Source: Streptomyces chattanoogensis (GTDB taxonomy: Bacteria > Actinomycetota > Actinomycetes > Streptomycetales > Streptomycetaceae). From it: DNA of 64,000 nucleotides. The notes under the pieces were generated by a model that saw only the letters and a program-made list of their open reading frames with translations, ran no database searches and was not told the origin of the DNA. This document shows positions 39,085 through 48,515 of the stretch, in pieces. The stretch lies in the NCBI RefSeq assembly GCF_001294335.1, contig NZ_LGKG01000137.1, forward strand, positions 1 through 64,000. Direction: 5' to 3'. Position numbers and translations under genes: made by a program. Every line of letters begins with the position of its first letter. Position 1 is the first letter of the stretch.

Positions 39085-39297
39085 TCAGTCAGCTTCGGCA
39101 CCCCAGATGTCAGGCCCGCCGCCACGCCACTCGATCATTGGGTCGTCCAATCGAACTTGCTCAGGATCCAGGCCGGCCCGACGGAGGAACTCCAGAAGAT
39201 CAGCGGGACCATACGCGAGGCCCAGACTCTGGCCGTCAACACGCACACGACGCCCGCCCGTCGGTGACGGCGGGTGCACGACGACACGAGCATCCAT
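39085..39297 (-). CDS. Small hypothetical protein (70 aa)
   Basis: ATG at 39297 preceded by AGGGTGGGGGT. Sequence MDARVVVHPPSPTGGRRVRV, then DGQSLGLAYGPADLLEFLRRAGL and a Trp-containing acidic end. A compact, believable small protein; the longer frame to 39465 is not used. Family unknown. Confidence 0.5.
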   Translation of the reverse strand: MDARVVVHPPSPTGGRRVRVDGQSLGLAYGPADLLEFLRRAGLDPEQVRLDDPMIEWRGGGPDIWGAEAD

Positions 39298-39457
39298 ACC
39301 CCCACCCTGCGCCCCGCACCACCAGCGATGCACGCCGAGAACGACCGGCTGAACCAGCGGCCTGTCCGGTGAGTCGGCACTCGGGCTGTCCGGCATGAGG
39401 GCCCGCGGTGTGCCTCGCGGGCCGTCACGGCGGCGGGGGTGCATCGTTGAGCGGGGC

Positions 39458-39769
39458 ATGAGCACGGATGCGACAGCTATGGCCCGAGCGCTGGAGCGGG
39501 ACGCGGGCGCTCTGCTGGCCGACTACCGCGCGGGGATGTGGACGCCGTCGTCGCAGGAGCGAGGCTTGGCGGAGGACCTTGCACGGGGACATTGGAGCGG
39601 GTCGTGGTTCCGGGAGGGCCTCAGGGGCGCGCCGGTCGAGGTGCGGGTCGGACGGCTGGCTGATGTCCTGGATCCGGCAGCCTCGGTCCTGGAGGAGGCG
39701 GGTGGATTCTCTGGCCGCGCGGTGCTCCTGCTGCGGCAGTTGTTGGATGCCATCTCCCCCGAACCGTGA
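39458..39769 (+). CDS. Hypothetical protein (103 aa)
   Basis: ATG at 39458. Mostly helical (MARALERDAGALLADYRAGM, DLARGHWSGSWFREGLRG, SGRAVLLLRQLLDAI). No motif recognised. It stands alone, with about 200 bases of apparently empty sequence after it. Confidence 0.5.
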   Translation: MSTDATAMARALERDAGALLADYRAGMWTPSSQERGLAEDLARGHWSGSWFREGLRGAPVEVRVGRLADVLDPAASVLEEAGGFSGRAVLLLRQLLDAISPEP

Positions 39770-39973
39770 TTGCCCCGCTCGTGGGCAACAGCTGCTCCCC
39801 CAGCCCCGGCGGAAGCAGGAAGCGCGAATCGGCCGTCGGGACCACCCGTACGGCTGGCGCCCCGGGCGTGATGCCGCGCTGCTCGCCTTGCGTCGGCTGA
39901 CTCGCTCACGGTCTTTGGCGCCCGCGACCGCTCCTACCTGTTCCCATCGATCACCGGATCAGCCAGCGTCACG

Positions 39974-40453
39974 TCACTGGGGCTTGGGGTTCGGCTCCTT
40001 GGGCGGGAAGTGCTGGTCGAGGATTTCGACCCACTTGTCGAGGACCACGAAGGCCGCGGTGTTGGCGCCCTGGGCCTGGACGAGCTGGGTGAGAGCAGCG
40101 ACGAAGGGGGCCGCCGCGGTGTCGCCCGCGGCCAGGGCGGCAGCAGCCTGGAGGCATTGATGCGCTGCGGGGAACGATGCCTGCGCCCAGGCATTTCGCT
40201 GCTTGGCACGCCGGGCGCCGTCTTCGCCCATGATGCGTTCGATGAGGTACGTCGGGCACTCCGGCACGTGCCAGATCTCGGTGAACCCCTTCTCGGTGTC
40301 GACCCAGGAAATGCGAATGTTGTCCTCTGCCGGCCCTCCACCGCAGTCTGAGCAGTCGACGCGGTTGATATCAGGCCGGTCGGCGTCGGGTTCAGTCACG
40401 ATGCGAGGGCCCTTCTCGGATCCGCCGGGGCCCGGGACCGGGCTACCGGACAT
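39974..40453 (-). CDS. Hypothetical Cys-containing protein
   Basis: 159 residues. VDCSDCGGGPAEDN (CxxC near 34-37), HVPECPTYLIERIMGEDGARRAKQ, and an Ala-rich helical C-terminus. Divergent from the phosphotransferase gene across about 100 bases, so the two may share a regulatory region. Family unknown. Confidence 0.6.
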   Translation of the reverse strand: MSGSPVPGPGGSEKGPRIVTEPDADRPDINRVDCSDCGGGPAEDNIRISWVDTEKGFTEIWHVPECPTYLIERIMGEDGARRAKQRNAWAQASFPAAHQCLQAAAALAAGDTAAAPFVAALTQLVQAQGANTAAFVVLDKWVEILDQHFPPKEPNPKPQ

Positions 40454-40555
40454 GTCGACACTTCCTGCCAGGACCGTCCATCCAACGTCCCGCGAGCCCC
40501 ATGGTCAACAGTCAGAACCTCTACCGTGGGACGCTGGACGCCTGAAGGGGGACTG

Positions 40556-41422
40556 ATGTATGCACCGGCGGATGAGCCGACCCGTGCCCGTATGGAGGCC
40601 GCGCTCGCCCACGCCGCCGACCTCTTCGGCGAGGCCCGTGGCGACGGGCCGATCGCCTGGGGCTGGCAAGGGTGCACCATCGGCCGCCGCACCGGCGCCT
40701 ACTGGCTGCGCGTCGCCTCCGGCAAAGGCACCCGCCCTCCCGCGCCCAAGCACGGCGAAGGCGCCATCGGAGCCCAGCAACTCGTCCCCGCCGAAGTACC
40801 CCGCCCCCGCCTGCACGACCACACCCGGTGGGCCGCCGACGGCTATGCCTACGAGGCTGAGCTCGCCGACTGCCTCACCACCCCCGTCATCTCCCCGCAC
40901 CGCTGCGACATCACGCAGGACCCGGGCCTGCCTGACCAGTGGTGGGCCGACCTCCGCCGTGCCCTCGATGTGCTCGCCAAGGCGCCCGGGGGCCGCACCA
41001 CGGTCCGTGACCGCTGGGCGCAGCGGGCCTTCCCGCACTTCCTTGGCGTCACCGCACCGGAGATGATCGAGCGCACGACCGGCCACGGCGACCTTCAGTG
41101 GGCCAACCTCACCCAGCACCCGCTAACCGTCATCGACTGGGAACGCTGGGGACGTGTCCCCGTCGGCTTCGATGCCGGCACCCTGCATGCCGCCAGCCTC
41201 GGCGTTCCCGCCGTCGCCGCAATGGTCCGCGAGGTCTTCGACGACATCCTCACCACCGACGCCGGACGTGTGGGGGAGCTGTGCGCGCTCGCCGAGATGC
41301 TCCAGGCCGTCGCCCGCGGCTTCTACCCCCGCCTCGCTGATGCTCTCGCCAGCCGGACGGAGGAACTGACCGGCGTCCGGCCACCCCAGGCCCCGGCGGC
41401 CGAACTGCCACAAGCCGAATGA
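40556..41422 (+). CDS. Aminoglycoside-phosphotransferase-like protein
   Basis: 288 residues from the ATG at 40556 (AAGGGGG upstream). The kinase catalytic loop is TTGHGDLQWANLTQHP (H-G-D-x-x-x-x-N) and the metal site is TVIDWERWG (I-D-W-E), both typical of APH/choline-kinase-like enzymes. Length is as expected. Substrates include antibiotics and small metabolites; here unknown, so resistance cannot be claimed. Confidence 0.8.
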   Translation: MYAPADEPTRARMEAALAHAADLFGEARGDGPIAWGWQGCTIGRRTGAYWLRVASGKGTRPPAPKHGEGAIGAQQLVPAEVPRPRLHDHTRWAADGYAYEAELADCLTTPVISPHRCDITQDPGLPDQWWADLRRALDVLAKAPGGRTTVRDRWAQRAFPHFLGVTAPEMIERTTGHGDLQWANLTQHPLTVIDWERWGRVPVGFDAGTLHAASLGVPAVAAMVREVFDDILTTDAGRVGELCALAEMLQAVARGFYPRLADALASRTEELTGVRPPQAPAAELPQAE

Positions 41423-41573
41423 CGGGCCAGGCCCGGCGATCCCCGTCTCCAGTCCCTTAGCATCCTGCAACAGACCGTCGATTCGGCCAGCTCGAGACGG
41501 TAGGGCATGGCCTGCTCGCCTCGGCCGGATTTTGGCTCGACTCCCCGCGCATAGCGCTTCCGGACATGCCAAA

Positions 41574-41602
41574 GCCCCCGGAATCGCGAGGATTCCGGGG
41601 GC
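41574..41602. terminator. 12-bp hairpin terminator
   Basis: GCCCCCGGAATC (41574-41585), loop GCGAG, GATTCCGGGGGC (41591-41602), a perfect stem. A closely similar hairpin follows the paralogous gene at 44978-45016, so it belongs to the LAXTG gene ends on the minus strand and may also stop the plus-strand transcript. Confidence 0.75.
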
Positions 41603-41624
41603 CAGGTTCGGTGGGCCAGGTGTG

Positions 41625-41925
41625 TCAGTTATTAGCGGAGCCGTCGTCGTTGGAGTCGTCCACACGGCATCGGCGGGCAACGATGAATGCGCCCGCACCA
41701 GCAGCGAGGAGCAGTCCGGCACCGCCGAGCAGCCACGGAGTGGCATCGGCACCGGGGACGGCGCCCGCGGGCGAGAGCCCCTCAGGCGTGGGCACCGCGG
41801 TGCCCGAGGTGGCCTCGTCCGCGACAGAGGTGTCAGAAGGCGAGGTGGACGGGGACGACTGTCAGGAGGTGCCCTCGCCCTTACCGGGCTTGTCAGGCGT
41901 CGGCTTCGTCCCACGATGGTGGGGG
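41625..41925 (-). pseudogene. Decayed LAXTG surface-protein tail
   Basis: Minus-strand translation reads KPTPDKPGKGEGTS, an in-frame TGA, then QSSPSTSPSDTSVADEATSG ... ADATPWLLGGAGLLLAAGAG and AFIVARRCR, ending at the stop 41625-41627. The C-terminal membrane helix and basic end match the paralogue at 45038 (same TPWLLGGAG), but the LAxTG signal is altered (LSPAGAVPGAD) and the stop interrupts it. Remnant of a sortase-anchored protein. Confidence 0.65.
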
Positions 41926-41982
41926 GACCCAGCCTCCGTACCGATTTCGCCACCCCGCACCGGCCAACGGTGCGAGGAGCAT

Positions 41983-42441
41983 TCAGCCGAGCTGCTCCTC
42001 CTCATAACGCAAAACTCGCTCGACATGACCAACTAGAGACGCTTCCAATTCACTTACTCCACTTCCATGGAGTTCCACCAGAGGCAGCTCCCACTCAACT
42101 CCCTCTCGAATGTTCGCCATGAGTCCGCTACCCGCCGGCACGATCGCCTGCCGCAGCCACCCCGCGAAGTCGGCCGCTTCGGCAGCAGTGCAGTCCTCAA
42201 TAGCAACGCCATTGGGTTCCACTCCCACCATCCCTTCAGCCGTTTCCCCAGTGGACGTGCCGAACTGGAACGAGAGCGTCTCGCCCGTGTAGTGCCCGCT
42301 CCACGCATGGACAGGGGCATCAGGTTCTTTCGCCTGCAGCGCATCGGCGAAGGAAGCGAAGGTTAGCCCCCACCCCTGCGGCTCGCCCTCAGGAGGGCTG
42401 AAGATGAACATGGTTCGAAAATCGGCGGCATCTTCACTCAT
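41983..42441 (-). CDS. Probable immunity protein to adjacent toxin
   Basis: 152 residues, acidic (many E/D), encoded 30 bases downstream of the toxin gene on the same strand, the standard toxin-immunity order. Sequence features: FIFSPPEGEPQGWGLTFASF, VHAWSGHYTGETLSFQFG, AADFAGWLRQAIVPAGSG. The layout recalls the Imm52-type families paired with REase-fold toxins, but the exact family is not certain. Expected to bind the toxin C-terminal domain in the cytoplasm. Confidence 0.65.
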   Translation of the reverse strand: MSEDAADFRTMFIFSPPEGEPQGWGLTFASFADALQAKEPDAPVHAWSGHYTGETLSFQFGTSTGETAEGMVGVEPNGVAIEDCTAAEAADFAGWLRQAIVPAGSGLMANIREGVEWELPLVELHGSGVSELEASLVGHVERVLRYEEEQLG

Positions 42442-42471
42442 GGCAAGGTTTCCTAGACTCCAAGATCATGA

Positions 42472-44052
42472 CTACGGCACGTACCTGCCGTAGCCTTTGA
42501 CTCCGTGAGCGACGAGCAGCGCGTCCCAGTACGGGACGGCATCGGGGTCGTTGGTAGCTACTTCCACGCCGCGTAGTCGACCCGCATGGCCTGGGTACTC
42601 GATCGCCGCTTTATACTTGTAAAGCTCTTTTTCGTCCTTTTTGTGAAGCACCTTCTCTTGGAAATTGTCACCGTTCTCCAGGTCGTCAAGATTGCGGTAC
42701 GTGCATCCGGGACGCTTAACGAACTTCGCCTCCACCGCCATTCCGTCTGTATCACGTACGCCGTCCACCATCAATGTGCCTAGCGGGGACTTGCGCGGAT
42801 CGATGGGTACCTCCTTCTCGGGGTAGCCCGCCGTACGACGTTGGTAGTCCTTTTCCGCCTGTGTACCGCCGGAAAATCCACCGTCGCGGAGACTGTTTGC
42901 CCATCGCCGGAAACTCTGTCGCTCAGTGGGTGTCAGCGGCGGGAAGCGCGGGTCCGGAGGGATTGGAGGTGGCATCGCCGGACGGTACAGGTTCGGATCG
43001 GGCTTGGTGTACCCGGCTGGGATCATGATCGGGCTGCCGGGTGCCACTGGTACTGGTAGTGGTGGAAGGCCCGGCAGGATCGGCTTGGGCATCCAGGGGC
43101 CAGGGGTCGGCTCGGGGACTCGTACGCGCGATTGCGAGGAGTCCAAGCTGTGTCCCAGGCTGGCGAGGTCCATGATGCGGCCGTCGCCGGAGACCGCGTC
43201 ATGGAGACCGCCGTCCTCGCCGTTGCCGCCGAACATGGGGTTGTCCCAGACGGATTCTCCGCCGAACTCGAAGATCGCGTCGGAGATGGTGTTCTTCCAG
43301 GACTGGCTGCTTGCGGTCTCGATGTGGTCGGCGTATCTGTCGCAGGCGTTTGCGATCTGTTGGCATGCGGCTGGGAGGTTGGCCAGCAGAGTGCATGACG
43401 ACTCGGCCTTGGCGGGAACATCGTCGTGCCCCACGAATTTAAGGAAGAAGGAGCCTATCGCTTCTGCGGTCTTCCCTTCCTGGTTGCGGGCTGCAGTCCT
43501 CCAGCACTCTCGCGCGTCAGAGTAGATGCGTTCCGTGATGTTCCTGGCCTTTCGCCAGGATCGCGCCACGGATCTCAGCTTGGCGGGGTCGCCGCGGAAG
43601 CGGTCGCCGTCGATGACTATGTCGCTCGTCGTCGTCTCGCCGATAACTTCGGGGAGTTCGTTCCCACGGCCGCGGGGTGCAGGCGCACAGTTCGCCGACC
43701 TCGCAGGTCCGGTACCCATGAGGGATTCTGCCGCGTTGCGCCGCCCGATGGCGGAGAGCATTTCTTCTGCAACCTTGCTCTCTGTCGCCATGTAGTTGTT
43801 GGCCGTCTGCAGCATCCCCTCACTGCCGCGTCCCATGATGTGTGCGGCTTCGCCTATTTGATTCACCGTCGTTTGTGCCGCGCTGTGGTAGACCGCTGCA
43901 AAAGCCCGTCCAGCGTCGTCATCGCCTGCCATGCCGGCCTGTTCGTCCAGCTCCCTCAGCAGCGCGAGCACCAGCTCGATGAGCAGCTCGTTGAGGGTGT
44001 GCATCCCCCAAGAGGAATTGATCAGCTCAACCGCATTTGTCCGAAATGACAA
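42472..44052 (-). CDS. Polymorphic toxin, ESX-like N-terminus, REase-fold C-terminus
   Basis: 526 residues. The N-terminal about 300 residues are helical with spaced W-x-G-like elements ([31 protein letters not shown]), as in type VII (ESX) substrates. A Pro-rich linker (about 315-375) precedes a C-terminal domain with [39 protein letters not shown] and RPGCTYRNL, resembling Tox-REase-5-type nuclease toxins in which D...E-x-K form the active site (DG...EAK). An immunity gene follows. Likely a DNA-cleaving toxin used against competitors. Confidence 0.75.
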   Translation of the reverse strand: MSFRTNAVELINSSWGMHTLNELLIELVLALLRELDEQAGMAGDDDAGRAFAAVYHSAAQTTVNQIGEAAHIMGRGSEGMLQTANNYMATESKVAEEMLSAIGRRNAAESLMGTGPARSANCAPAPRGRGNELPEVIGETTTSDIVIDGDRFRGDPAKLRSVARSWRKARNITERIYSDARECWRTAARNQEGKTAEAIGSFFLKFVGHDDVPAKAESSCTLLANLPAACQQIANACDRYADHIETASSQSWKNTISDAIFEFGGESVWDNPMFGGNGEDGGLHDAVSGDGRIMDLASLGHSLDSSQSRVRVPEPTPGPWMPKPILPGLPPLPVPVAPGSPIMIPAGYTKPDPNLYRPAMPPPIPPDPRFPPLTPTERQSFRRWANSLRDGGFSGGTQAEKDYQRRTAGYPEKEVPIDPRKSPLGTLMVDGVRDTDGMAVEAKFVKRPGCTYRNLDDLENGDNFQEKVLHKKDEKELYKYKAAIEYPGHAGRLRGVEVATNDPDAVPYWDALLVAHGVKGYGRYVP

Positions 44053-44270
44053 GCCTCACCCCCGGTTTACACGCGAGCCGTCCAGTGTGCCATTGGCCAC
44101 GGGCGGCCCCTTCCCTAACCGGTAGCAAATGGCCACATGTTCGACTGGGGTTTCAGTGGCGTCCGACAAGGGGCATGGTGCGCAGCCGGGGGCGGCGGAG
44201 AGCCGGCCACTGCGCAGACCGCTGCCGGTTGGTGACGGTAACCGGGGTTGACTGCCCTCGTTTGCCAGAT

Positions 44271-44669
44271 ATGACCACGTATGCGGAAGGCGCTGTCTGG
44301 AATCGCGAGCGGGACGACGAGTACGTCTGCGGGAACGCGGTGCATCACGTCAGCTACCTGCTCACCTTGGCGAATTATCGGGTCCTGAAGCCCGGCGACG
44401 ATCAGAACGAGTTCGGGCTAGTCGTCGAGTTCGCCCCAGAGGGGCTGCTCGTTGGGGACGCGGTCGTAGTCAACGTCAACATTCCGGATCTCTCGCGCGT
44501 CCATCCGGTGCCACGGAAGCTCGCCCGCTACAGCGACGTGCACCGCAGGCTCGCCGAACACACACTGTGCGCTCTGGAAAACCTGTTCGCCGAAATCGGG
44601 CCGCAGCACGATATCAGGGCACATCGCCATCCCGACCTGCCGCTCTTGGTACTCGACGTGCCCTGCTGA
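44271..44669 (+). CDS. Hypothetical protein (132 aa)
   Basis: From the ATG at 44271: [60 protein letters not shown], ending [11 protein letters not shown]. Alpha/beta, no motif known. Divergent from the toxin gene. It may be a second immunity or an orphan; nothing in the sequence decides. Confidence 0.55.
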   Translation: MTTYAEGAVWNRERDDEYVCGNAVHHVSYLLTLANYRVLKPGDDQNEFGLVVEFAPEGLLVGDAVVVNVNIPDLSRVHPVPRKLARYSDVHRRLAEHTLCALENLFAEIGPQHDIRAHRHPDLPLLVLDVPC

Positions 44670-44977
44670 CCGCCGCACGCGCAAGGTTGTAGCAGACCGT
44701 TCTCGGAGTTCCGCACGATTGCGCGCGTTCTGGATGTTGACTGTGGTTAAACCAAAGCCCCGGATCGCGTGGACTCCGGTGCCGAATTCGGGACAGCCCC
44801 TCCCGACTGCTGGCCAGCACTCCACTGCCTGCGGCGCTTAGCGTTCGTCTGTACAGCGGTGCGGCCGCAACGGCTACGTATGAGGCTCGGCGGCGCCAGC
44901 GGGTTCGTCTCCGTGCCGGGCTGACAGGCAGGGGCGTCGGCGGCGCGGTCCGCGCGCTACGCGCGGCAGGACTGACG
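44670..44977. other. Gap, no gene seen
   Basis: About 300 bases between the 44271 gene and the paired terminator of the SpaA-type remnant. No ORF with a ribosome site was accepted. Confidence 0.35.
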
Positions 44978-45016
44978 AAGGCCCCCGGAATCGTGGGGGC
45001 GGATTCCGGGGGCCTT
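44978..45016. terminator. 15-bp hairpin terminator
   Basis: AAGGCCCCCGGAATC (44978-44992) and GATTCCGGGGGCCTT (45002-45016) with a 9-base loop. It ends the minus-strand LAXTG remnant and is nearly the same as the hairpin at 41574-41602. Confidence 0.8.
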
Positions 45017-45037
45017 GCGAGGTGGTTGGTCAGGTTG

Positions 45038-45759
45038 TCAGCTGTCGGCGGGGCCGTCGTCAGTACAGCGCCGGCGGGTGGCGATGACCGCTCCGCCTCC
45101 CGCAGCCAGCAGCACTCCGGCACCGCCGAGCAGCCACGGTGTGGCGTCAGCGCCGGTGTGGGCGAGGGAGCCTTCCGGAGGGGCTGCGGTGCTCGACGCG
45201 CTCTCGTCCGCCGACGGGTTGCCCGAAGCGGTGACGGACGGGGACGGTGTGCCCTCGTCCTCGTGCGGAGTGCCGGAGGTCGGCTTGTGCGAGGGCTTGG
45301 CCGGGCTGGTCGTCTCCGGTGAGGTCGGCGGGGTGGTGGGCATGGTCGGCTGCTCCTTCTTGGTGTTGGCGAGCGTGACGGTGACCGAGTCATCGGGCTT
45401 GGCGGCGAACTTCACTGGCTTGGCATCCATCTGGTAGCCGGTGGGGGCCTTGTCTCGGTGGCCGTGTAGTTGGTGCCGGTGCGGGAGGAGATGGGGAGCT
45501 TGACCTTTGCTGTGCCGTCCTTGCTGGTGGTCAGTGTGACCGTTTCACCGTCATCACCTGCCGGGGTGATGTTGATGACCGCCCCAGCAAGCGGCTCGCC
45601 ACTACCCTTGTCGGTCTTCTTGACGATTAGTTCGGCGGGCTTGAACGGATCGGTGATCGTCAATGGAGTGTCGGTGCCGGTCGTGACGATGACGTCCTGG
45701 TCGTCGACCGTGTCGTGCAGCTTGCTGCCGCTTGTCGGGACTCCCGTGAGTTCACTCCG
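45038..45759 (-). pseudogene. Truncated, frameshifted SpaA-type LAXTG protein
   Basis: The N-terminal fragment (45412 side) reads TGTDTPLTITDPFKPAELIV, KKTDKGSGEPLAGAVINITP and TSKDGTAKVKLPISSRTGTNYTATET, a Cna_B (SpaA-type) domain; one base later the next frame reads the expected KAPTGYQ-like end then MDAKPVKFAAKPDDSVTVTL. So one base is missing near 45455. The second frame continues through a Thr/Pro-rich stalk to LAHTGADATPWLLGG, an LAXTG sortase-E signal, a membrane helix and an RRR tail. The gene also lacks its true start, being cut near 45760. Surface-anchored pilin/adhesin-like remnant. Confidence 0.7.
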
Positions 45760-45902
45760 TTTTGTGCATCGTCTCCTGACCTGCGGCGCTGGTGAGCGGG
45801 GGTTCACTCGATCGCGTGGAGAGTTCGACGTTGCGTCGGGATTCCTGAAGATATGCCGCTCTATCCATGACGCATGGTCGTTCGCAGTGAGCTGAGGCGT
45901 CG

Positions 45903-46625
45903 GTGACGCTCGCGGTCGTCCGGTCGATCGGGACGCCGCAGCGGCTACAGACAGCACAGGAGTACGAGGATTTCGAGCAGGAGCTGGTGGACCAGTTTCT
46001 GCTGGCCGGAGTTGGCGCCGGGTTAAGCGACGGCTCCATCGCCGACGACCGCTGGCAGATCTTCGAGTTCGTGCGGTTCCTCGGCCGGCCAGTGTGGACG
46101 ACGGGCCCGGAGGACGCGGACCGATTCCTTGCGGAGCAGCGCAAGGTGAAGCGGCTGGCTCACAGCGCGGTCCAGAGCAAGGCGTGGACTCTCGCGCAGT
46201 TCTTTGACTTCCTGATCACCCGCTACCAAGGGGATGTGCACGCGCTGACCGGCCACGTGCTGGTCCAGCCGATCGACGAGTTCAACCGCCCGGCTAAGAG
46301 CGAGTACGGAACGCCACGGATTCCGCCGTCCGAGGCGGAGGTGGACCAGCTGTTCGCTGGATGGCGGGAGTCGCTGGGCCAGGCCAGGAAGTTCCTGCCA
46401 GCCGCCCGGGACTACATGGTCGCCTCGCTGTGGCGACGGGTCGGCACGCGAATCGGCGAGACGCTCAAGCTAGACATCCGCGACTGGCGCCCGGACCTGG
46501 GCGACTTCGGCAAGCTACACGTCCGGCACGGTAAGGGGAGCCGCGGCCGGGGGCCTAAGAGTCGCCTGGTGCCGGCCATCAGGGTTCTCTACGGCACCGC
46601 AGAGCCGCCGCCCCCACCGAGTTGA
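45903..46625 (+). CDS. Tyrosine recombinase/integrase, truncated
   Basis: 240 residues from GTG. N-terminal SAM-like DNA-binding part (SIADDRWQIFEFVRFLGRPVW, VQSKAWTLAQFFDFLITRYQ) then the start of the catalytic domain: WRRVGTRIGETLKLDIRDWRP with the first active-site Arg and GKGSRGRGPKSRLVP with the Lys region. The H-x-x-R and Tyr boxes are missing; the frame ends in PPPPPS after RLVPAI. Probably a broken integrase that abuts the cut SpaA gene, marking a past insertion. Confidence 0.7.
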   Translation: MTLAVVRSIGTPQRLQTAQEYEDFEQELVDQFLLAGVGAGLSDGSIADDRWQIFEFVRFLGRPVWTTGPEDADRFLAEQRKVKRLAHSAVQSKAWTLAQFFDFLITRYQGDVHALTGHVLVQPIDEFNRPAKSEYGTPRIPPSEAEVDQLFAGWRESLGQARKFLPAARDYMVASLWRRVGTRIGETLKLDIRDWRPDLGDFGKLHVRHGKGSRGRGPKSRLVPAIRVLYGTAEPPPPPS

Positions 46626-46666
46626 GAGGCGAGCAACTACTGAACATGTCGCTACGCTCACTGGAC

Positions 46667-48373
46667 ATGACACAACCGAACCCTGACCCGTATCCGACCC
46701 CGCCGGACTGGCCGCACTGTGGTCACGGTGCCCAGCCTGAGACCGATCCGGTCGGCTGCCGAGGTCGGCGTGTCGAGCCGTATGCCGAGTGCCTGGTCCA
46801 TCTCAAGGACGCCGATCGCTCCGCCTACCTGGCTGACTTGCGAGCCGGTGCCGACATCGACCACTGCGGCACCCGGTTGAGCAGGGAACTATTGGATGAG
46901 TTACTCTCCGCGATCAAGGACCCCACCACCAATCGGCCCCGCTTAGGCAGGGCCGATTTCAGTCACGCCCAGTTCGACGGAGACGCTGAGTTCAGCGGCG
47001 TGGAGTTCGGTGGCGCCGTGTCGTTCTGGAGCGCGAAGTTCACTGATGACGCCGCGTTCGCCGAGACACAGTTCGGTGGCAACGCCTGGTTCAACGAGGC
47101 AAAGTTCGGTGGCAAATCCTTCTTCACCAGGGCCGAGTTCAGCGGCCATGCCATCTTCCACAAGGTGAAGTTCGGCGGCGACGCCCACTTCGGCACAACC
47201 AAATTCAACGGCAGCGCCGGGTTTATGAACACTCAGTTCAGCGGCTATGCCTTCTTCAACGGGTCGAACTTCGAGCGTGGTGGATCGATCGGACCGCTGG
47301 TGTGCAATGGTCAACTACAACTTGCATACGCCACGTTCGGAGCAGCCGTGACCATTGAGGCGGCTACACCAAGCGTGCTGTGCCTGCAGACGCGGTGGGC
47401 CTCCACCGCCGCGCTGCGCCTGCGGAACGCTGCCGTCGATCTAAGCGACGCGGTCATGGAATACCCGGTGAGCATCGCCGCCCGCCCCCGGCCTTTCACC
47501 TCCTCCGACGCAGATATACCCGAGGCTGACCTGGGGAATGCCCGTGTGCAAGTGGTGTCGCTGCAGGGGGTGGATGCCGCGCACTTGGTGCTCAGCGACG
47601 TCGACCTCACCGGCTGCCGGTTCGCCGGGACCGTCCACCTCGACCAACTACGGCTGGAGGGGCGATGCCCCCTACCCACCACACCCTCGGGGCTGCGCTG
47701 GCGCGGCCCGTGGCCGGTGCGCTGGACGCCACGCCGGACGCTGGCCGAGGAGCAGCACTGGCGCGCCGCTGAGGGCACTGCCCCAGACGGCTGGACGCCT
47801 GCGGCAGAGGGGGTGGACGTGTTGGAGCCGGCAGCGCTGGCACCGATGTATCGGCAATTGCGTAAGGCGTTCGAGGATGGCAAGAACGAACCCGGGGCCG
47901 CCGACTTCTACTACGGCGAGATGGAGATGCGCCGCCACGACCACGACGCCACCCGCACCGAGCGTGCCCTGCTTGTCTTGTACTGGGCGCTGTCTGGCTA
48001 CGGGCTGCGGGCCTCCCGCGCCCTCGGATGGCTGCTGGCATCCATGCTCGCCACCGTGCTGGTGCTGATGCTGTGGGGCCTTCCACGCGACGATCCAAAG
48101 CCGACCAGCACTGGCACCGTCACGCGTCACAGCATCACAATGAAGACCGACACACCCGATCCGGTCAATCCCGATGGGCCGTACCGTGAGCGTCTATCGA
48201 CCGACCGGTTCGAGAAGTCCCTGCGAGTAGTGATCAACTCAGTGGTGTTCCGCTCCTCCGGCCAGGACCTCACCACAGTCGGCACCTACAGCGAGATGAC
48301 GGCCCGCCTCGCCGAACCCGTCCTACTGGGTATGGCCGTCCTCGCCATCCGCGGCCGCGTCAAACGCTCATAG
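46667..48373 (+). CDS. Pentapeptide-repeat membrane protein
   Basis: 568 residues from the ATG at 46667, which is preceded by TACGCTCACTGGAC, suggesting a leaderless transcript; an ATG at 46646 is an alternative. Residues about 85-190 are imperfect 10-residue repeats A-x-F-x-x-x-x-F-G-G/S-G (for example EFSGVEFGGAVSF, KFGGKSFFTRAEF), forming a right-handed beta-helix. The C-terminal half has a helical linker (MYRQLRKAFEDGKNEPGAADFYY), two membrane segments (WLLASMLATVLVLMLWGL and LLGMAVLAIRGRV) flanking a loop, like ion-channel-type pentapeptide proteins. Role unknown. Confidence 0.7.
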   Translation: MTQPNPDPYPTPPDWPHCGHGAQPETDPVGCRGRRVEPYAECLVHLKDADRSAYLADLRAGADIDHCGTRLSRELLDELLSAIKDPTTNRPRLGRADFSHAQFDGDAEFSGVEFGGAVSFWSAKFTDDAAFAETQFGGNAWFNEAKFGGKSFFTRAEFSGHAIFHKVKFGGDAHFGTTKFNGSAGFMNTQFSGYAFFNGSNFERGGSIGPLVCNGQLQLAYATFGAAVTIEAATPSVLCLQTRWASTAALRLRNAAVDLSDAVMEYPVSIAARPRPFTSSDADIPEADLGNARVQVVSLQGVDAAHLVLSDVDLTGCRFAGTVHLDQLRLEGRCPLPTTPSGLRWRGPWPVRWTPRRTLAEEQHWRAAEGTAPDGWTPAAEGVDVLEPAALAPMYRQLRKAFEDGKNEPGAADFYYGEMEMRRHDHDATRTERALLVLYWALSGYGLRASRALGWLLASMLATVLVLMLWGLPRDDPKPTSTGTVTRHSITMKTDTPDPVNPDGPYRERLSTDRFEKSLRVVINSVVFRSSGQDLTTVGTYSEMTARLAEPVLLGMAVLAIRGRVKRS

Positions 48374-48515
48374 CCCACCGACGCACAGCCTTGCCATCGA
48401 TGCTGGTGCTACTGCAGATGTCAGCGTGCAGGTCAGAACTCCGCCCCGTTGAAAGTCTTGGCAATCCGACAGTGGGTTCGGCAGGCCCAGACGAACCCGG
48501 GCCCGCCGGGTACCG

